Assembly: GCA_028622995.1 (NCBI GenBank)
Contig: JAJQJQ010000026.1
Coordinates: 2,790,001-2,854,000 of the forward strand
Reading direction: 5' to 3'
DNA length: 64,000 bases
Origin: Panagrolaimus kolymaensis
Lineage: Eukaryota; Nematoda; Chromadorea; Rhabditida; Panagrolaimidae
Below, piece by piece: positions 58,806 through 64,000 of this stretch. The notes under the pieces are model-generated. The model did not search any database. It worked only from the letters and a program-made list of their open reading frames with translations, and was not told where the DNA came from. Position 1 is the stretch's first letter; every line of letters starts with the position of its first letter. The translations under genes were made by a program, and so were the position numbers.

Positions 58806-61800
58806 TTAATAGTTTCCCGGGTCAAGGATATTTGAACCTTGTTGATGGCCAAAAAATGGAATAAAATCTTGAGGCGGTATATGTTGCACATTCTCAAATG
58901 ATTGATGCTGGTGAAATTGAGCTTCTGATAGTTGTGGTTGACTACCTCCATAAGGCGGCAATTCAGCCCAACTTTGATAGCCATCAATTTGTTGGTCAGG
59001 AAGATAATAATTTTGGGGAAATGTATTTGAATATGAAGTGTTCGGAAATGTACTAGATTGTCCATTTAAATCTGATATGAAATAATTTGCATGGGATTGA
59101 TTGCCTAAAGTTTCAAAACGATCATTAGAAGGTTCCATAGAAATAGCAGGAATTGTTGCTAAATAAGTTCCTTGTGGATTTAATAGAATAATATTTTCTA
59201 CATCAGGGCGATCTGTATTGACATTATCAGCAATATTTGTTGTTGAAAGGTTTACGAGTTGCTCTTGGGTGCTTGATAGGTGGGGCATTGTGTAAAAAGA
59301 TTGTGGATTAGTTTCGTCATTTTTATCAAGGTTAATAAATGAATATATTGGCGGTAATAAAGGGACACCATCAGGTATCATTGGGGTAAGATGGCTGTGA
59401 TGTTGGGATTCATTAGCTCCGAAAGTTTGAATAAGAGGTTGCTCATTTATTGTAACCATAGGTTGTTGGTAGCTGTCTTGATAACCCATTTGCTGATGGA
59501 AATCATAGTATTCATTCGAATACATAGAATTATAGTTTGCGATATCCCTATATCCTTGTTGAATAGAAGAACTTTGAGATAAATTTGCAGCAGAATACAT
59601 TTGATTTGCATCAATTTGTAATGTTTCATCGCATGGTATGACAATAACATCATTTGTGTGTTTAGTTTTGAAATGTTGTTTTCGTGAGCGGAAAAGCTTG
59701 TCCTCTGCGAGCTTATCATTATATTCATTATCATTCAAGCTTTCGTTTATTTTCAAAGTTGATTCAACTTTTTTCTTTTTTGAAAATGCAGCCTTCTTTT
59801 CCTCCAATTTCTTTTTTAAATTTTTATGCTCTTCGAAAGCTTTATCAATCGTTTCAATTAATTTTTCTTTGCATTGGATACACAATCGGCTCTTTACTTT
59901 TGTTTTCCATTTTCCCGACCCATAGTATCGGCTGTTAAAATTTTTCTAAATACTTAAGGCTAAAATATTATTTTTTTGTTAAGCTTACTTTTTCTAAATA
60001 TTGAATAATAAAATCCATAACCATAACTTGCTCAAATTGATCTTCTTCTGAATTCTCACCACACATGGCACAACAAGTACAAAATAAATTTTTGGATAGG
60101 TTTTCGATTTTATTAAAATAATAAATAGGTTTAGTTTCTTCTGTAGGAAACTTTGAAGTATCACGAAATTTCTCGTTTTCTGCTATTAACATAATAGTCA
60201 AATCCATAGGCGGTTTGGCTGCTGCTTTTTCTTTTGCATAAGGTAGTTCATAAATTGTTTTTGGAACAAATGGAAGATGAGTTAATTCATCGTTTTTGAA
60301 AATGTTTATACCTAAATGCGAACAGAATCAATATTTTTTAGTTCAGAAAGGCGAACTGGCTTTTGAAGAGAAAGCCTCCAATTTAAGAAATGAAATACTC
60401 ACTTATAAGAATACCCACTTTCTGTGCTTTAGTATAAAGATAAGGACAAATATGAAATAATTTACAATCTTCAACATGCAAACTTAAAATATTATGATTT
60501 AATAAATTACATGGAAGATAACCCAAGGTATTTTGACTAAGGTTAAGGTCTTGTATAGTTTGTGGCAATCGATTCCATAAAACTTCCTCTAAATTACTGG
60601 TGTTGTAATCAAAGTGATTATTTTCCAAAAATAATTCTTCAAGAATTGGCATATTTTTAAAATTTTCCGGAAGGGATGATAATTCATTAGCATTTAAAAT
60701 AATCCACTTTAAAAATTTTAATGAACAAATACATTCAGAAATTTTATTAATTTTATTTGAAGTTGCCGATAATTTTGTTAATTTCGTCAAATGTGAAATA
60801 TCTCCAATTGATGTTAATTCATTGTTATCCAAATAAAGAATACATAAGTTTGATGGTAAATTTTCCCAAGAGATTGAAGTTAAGTTGTTTCCGTTCAATG
60901 CCAATGTACTAAGACGAAGCATGTCATTTGAAAGAAAATCAAAAGTTCTCAATTTGTTAGAAGAAAGACGAAGATCTTGTATTTTATTAGGTAAATCTAA
61001 GCAGTTAATTTCCTAAAACCATATTTTTACAATTAATGCAGTTACAATGCTAAAACTTACTTCTAATCCCGCGTTATTAATATCTAACTTTCTTAAATTT
61101 ACTTTTTCTTTTAATTCAACTTTATTTATTTTCTTATGAATACCTTTAATTTCTAACATTTTTACATTTGAGGAAAGGCTATTCCAAGGCACATACTAAA
61201 AACAATAATTATTAAAAATAAATACGATTTTAAACAAATTAACTAACCTTCAATTTATCACTGCTTATGGCCAAATTTTCTAAATCTATGCATTTTGCAA
61301 TTTCGGATGAAATTTGACTAACATTGGTGTGCTTCAAATTTAGTGATTTGAGCCGTGGTGATAAACATTCCCATGGAAGATAAGTTAAATTTTGATTTGA
61401 CATTAAATTTAATTCAGAAAGATTTGTTAATTTTGAAATTGAATTTGAAATAAATGTGATATCATTGTTTTTCAGATTTAAACATGTCAAATCTTGTGGT
61501 AAGATTTCAAAAAATGCGTCATTTAATTCTGTTATATTGCATTCATTTAGGGTTAAACCATCGATATTTTTGATATTAATATTATTCAAAACTGGATACA
61601 AGGAATATTTATCGACATCTTTGAGATTCAAATGTTTTAGTTTTTTGAAGTCGATATCTTTTAGATTTAATCCTTTTAAACTTGCTTAAAAGTAAAATTA
61701 AAAGATTGGGTTAATTTAGAAAAAAAGCTTACTCTTTTCCCATGAAAACCGTTGACAATCACGAAAATTGTTTGCTTGGGCGTTTAAAGTGCCTTTACGA

Positions 61801-63042
61801 GGATTTTTAGCTCTCCCTAAAAATGAGAAAAGTTAAGACAAAAGTTTCATTTTCAGCGCATAAGAAATCGAAAGACTCACAAACGTAATTTTGTTTTTGC
61901 TTTAATAAACAATCAACTTGCTGATCAAACCTGCAGTATATCGATTTGGGTTTCAATGTATTATGATCAATAACAATTTTAGGTAAAGGAACATTTTTGT
62001 ATCTCCCTGTTTGTGGGTCACAAAGTAAATAAATTAATTGTTTTAAATCAGTGAGTTTTTGACGTAAAAATTTTATTTGTGTTGTATTGGGGAGTTCAAA
62101 AGGTCCAAGATCATGAAACGCGTCTTCTTGAAATTTTAAAAATGAATACACGTAAGGTGGATGCCACCATTTTTCTATAAATAGAAAATGAGGAAATTTA
62201 CAAAAATAATCAAGTTTCTAATTATTTTAAAAACATATCTCAAATGAAGAAAAAAAAGTTTTTTACTACTCCTGTTGTGAAAATCAAATTTGAGGCCAAG
62301 TTATTATAGAGTAAAAAGGTATCCCACTTGAAAAATCATATATCAAAGTTTACCTTGGCGCCAAGTCACAAATTTCGAAATTTTATCTACATATTGTTCA
62401 TAGAGATCTTCCTCTTCAGCGCTTAAAAGTCCTTTTGTTGTAGTATTTTTTATCTAAAATCCGTCGATAGAAAATAATATTTTTGTCAAAAATATCTTAC
62501 ACAACGTATAATTATTTCTAAATCATATTTTATTTGAGCAGGAAAGAGCATTGAAGAAGCTATATTAATCTCAAAAACATTCTCGTCGTTGGAAACTAAC
62601 TTCAATGATACTACACCTCGCTGAAAATGCAGAAATTTTTAAAAGTTCTATTCCTTCTTGAAATTTCTTTTAAAGATTTCTGTAAAATTTTCAAATTCCA
62701 AAATAAATTTGAATTCGCGTCTTTTTTTAAATGTTATCTAACTAATAAAAAACATACTATCATTCGAATTGTAAAAAGTTGTGAATCTTTTTGATAAATG
62801 TTCATAACATAAACTTTTCTTGGATTTTCTGGTGATAGATGTTTGTATCCAACGCAAATTTCAGTCAATTTATACATATTCGCATCCGAATTGTTTAAAG
62901 CTTTAATAATATTTTTAGCTGTATCCGCTTCATCTTTTCCAGTTAGTAAAAGTTCACTAGAGCCTTCTTCATATGGAATAGAGATGATTGAATTTATTTT
63001 CGACTCAACTTGAACGATTCTTGATAAACAGTAAATTCGCAT
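58806..63042 (-). CDS. Large leucine-rich-repeat protein with Cys cluster and Gln/Asn-rich tail
   Basis: Ten exons (63042-62758, 62620-62501, 62453-62354, 62174-61881, 61816-61733, 61684-61248, 61195-61061, 61012-60403, 60311-59989, 59945-58806) close in phase to 1175 residues, so I read it as one gene. The first 300 residues are a mixed globular region of no family I know. Then come about 15 LRRs (LTCLNLKNNDITFISNSISK; LRLSTLALNGNNLTSISW; LCILYLDNNELTSIGDISHL). After them lies a Cys cluster (LFCTCCAMCGEN, then LCIQCKEKL 45-50 residues later) that could bind zinc. A Lys/Glu coiled-coil stretch (EEHKNLKKKLEEKKAAFSKK) follows, and the last 300 residues are rich in Gln, Asn, Ser, Tyr and Pro. 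LRR followed by a Cys cluster loosely recalls LRR-1, the CUL-2 receptor, but the length and tail do not fit. No function is assigned. Confidence 0.75.
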
Positions 63043-63706
63043 AATTTAATAAATGAAATTTACATTAAAAAAATAAAATAAAGATGCAGCTGGCGGTGAT
63101 TTATTTTTTTTTCAGAAAGAAAAGTTTTCAATCAATAAAAGTGTCAATAAATTTATCACGTTAAAAAAAAGTCAAATGGCCGATAATGCTTTTTTTTTGA
63201 ATGTTCTCTCCTTAATTCAAAAAATATAAAACTAAAACAAAATAATTTTGTGAAACGCATAATAAAAAAATTAAGCAAACAATTTTTTGAATTAAACAAA
63301 TTTTTGCGTTACAAAAAATATGTACACTTTTCTTTTTTTTCTCTGCCAGATACTTGGCCAAAATGTTCAGTGATGACGAATATTAGGTAATACTTTATTT
63401 TTAAAATTTTAATTCTTCATTTTTCGATTGAAGAAAAACTCTAAGCTACGGTTAATATTTCCTACAATAATTGCGTATACTTTGTAGTTGCTTTTAACAA
63501 TTTTTTTAAAGAAATACTATGAATATCCTTCACTTTTTATTGTAAAAAAACATCTCCTTTCTTCCAAAAGTGTTCAATATTGATTGGAAACAAATAACAA
63601 ACGATTTAATAAAGCCGTGTCTAGTTTAAAAAAAATAATTTATTCATAAAAAGTTATCGTTTATTTTGTTTAACAGTAAAAGACAAAAACTTTAATATAA
63701 TTTTTT
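63043..63706. other. Intergenic region
   Basis: Promoter side of the LRR gene and 3' flank of the right-edge gene. AT-rich, no open frame, no RNA gene seen. Confidence 0.5.
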
Positions 63707-64000
63707 TTACCAAGCATCGACGGTTCCAAATGCAGGATTTAAGTATTCGACTGTTTTTTGACGACGTCTAGCAACGCTGACTTGATGTTCAGCTTTGTGG
63801 ACTTTGAGTAAAGCATGAGCACCAAAAATTAATGATAAAACAGAAAAAAATGCAATTAAAAGTCCAACACCGGTTAAAGCCGCGGCATGAGCAGTACGTT
63901 CATTAACGGATAATGACGGGAGTTCATAAGCATTTTTTTCTTTCTTAAAAGTTAAAGTTTAAATTGTTAATTAAAAAAATATAACTAAACCTCAGAATGA
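63707..64000 (-). CDS. C-terminal end of a single-TM protein (gene continues beyond the window)
   Basis: The last exon is 63943-63707 (78 residues plus TAA). An upstream exon ends at 63991 with a GTTTAG donor and contributes His-Ser-Glu in the same phase. The visible part reads KEKNAYELPSLSVNERTAH, then a membrane helix (AALTGVGLLIAFFSVLSLIF), then a basic tail (VHKAEHQVSVARRRQKTVEY) ending NPAFGTVDAW. The positive-inside rule puts the tail in the cytosol. The family is not recognised, and most of the protein lies outside the window. Confidence 0.7.

Noticed and set aside
1..64000. tRNA, rRNA, CRISPR and operator searches by eye
   Set aside because: No A-box/B-box pair with cloverleaf spacing, no rRNA-like block and no regularly spaced repeats were seen. 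A covariance-model scan would be decisive.

Overview
The window looks like a gene-rich, AT-rich nematode genome fragment. Evidence: short introns (mostly 40-80 bp) with GTAAG/GTATG donors and TTTTTAG/TTTCAG acceptors, likely trans-splice acceptors a few bases before some start codons, and a nematode-type gene set (MATH-BTB, an orphan seven-TM receptor, and orthologues of prkl-1, ivd-1, cpt-2, mdh-2, plst-1, tmem-231 and trpp-1). The exact clade cannot be read from the sequence; a non-Caenorhabditis rhabditid or clade IV worm is a guess. I rebuilt 16 intact or partial gene models by splicing by hand. In nearly all of them the exon phases close exactly.

Layout. 1-4332 (+): the 3' end of a giant acidic, repeat-bearing single-exon protein, possibly the tail of a giant ankyrin. 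4.9-7.0 kb (-): carnitine palmitoyltransferase 2. 7.8-9.0 kb (+): a MATH-BTB gene with a one-base deficit in exon 3. 9.2-9.7 kb (+): TRAPPC1. 10.6-12.0 kb (+): a seven-TM receptor. 12.2-14.2 kb (-): a FoxN1/N4-type forkhead factor with a let-7-like site after its stop. 16.1-18.5 kb (-): a FASTK/RAP mitochondrial RNA protein. 20.2-21.6 kb (+): isovaleryl-CoA dehydrogenase. 21.6-30.9 kb is a gene-free, T-rich stretch leading into Prickle (30.9-34.3 kb, +), which carries a MITE in its first coding intron. 34.6-35.8 kb (-): mitochondrial malate dehydrogenase with an altered specificity residue. 36.2-36.9 kb: two nested MITEs. 37.3-38.0 kb (-): a small two-TM Cys-rich protein. 39.5-42.3 kb (-): a ZC3H4-like CCCH zinc-finger protein. 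46.0-48.5 kb (+): an MFS-like transporter. 48.7-51.1 kb (-): TMEM231, preceded by an overlapping 53-residue membrane ORF. 51.1-56.1 kb is another T-rich gene-free stretch, before plastin/fimbrin (56.1-58.3 kb, +). 58.8-63.0 kb (-): a 1175-residue LRR protein I do not recognise. 63.7-64.0 kb (-): the 3' end of a one-TM protein.

The genes do not form one pathway. Four encode mitochondrial proteins (CPT2, FASTK/RAP, IVD, MDH) and act in fatty-acid, leucine and TCA metabolism and organelle RNA handling. Prickle, plastin and TMEM231 are cell-polarity, actin and ciliary components. No prokaryote-type operon, CRISPR array or phage is present. The observations most worth following up are the Arg-to-Cys change at the substrate-specificity position of the malate dehydrogenase, the overlapping two-ORF layout at TMEM231, the nested hAT-in-MITE with its 8-bp target duplication, and the let-7 match next to the forkhead stop codon.
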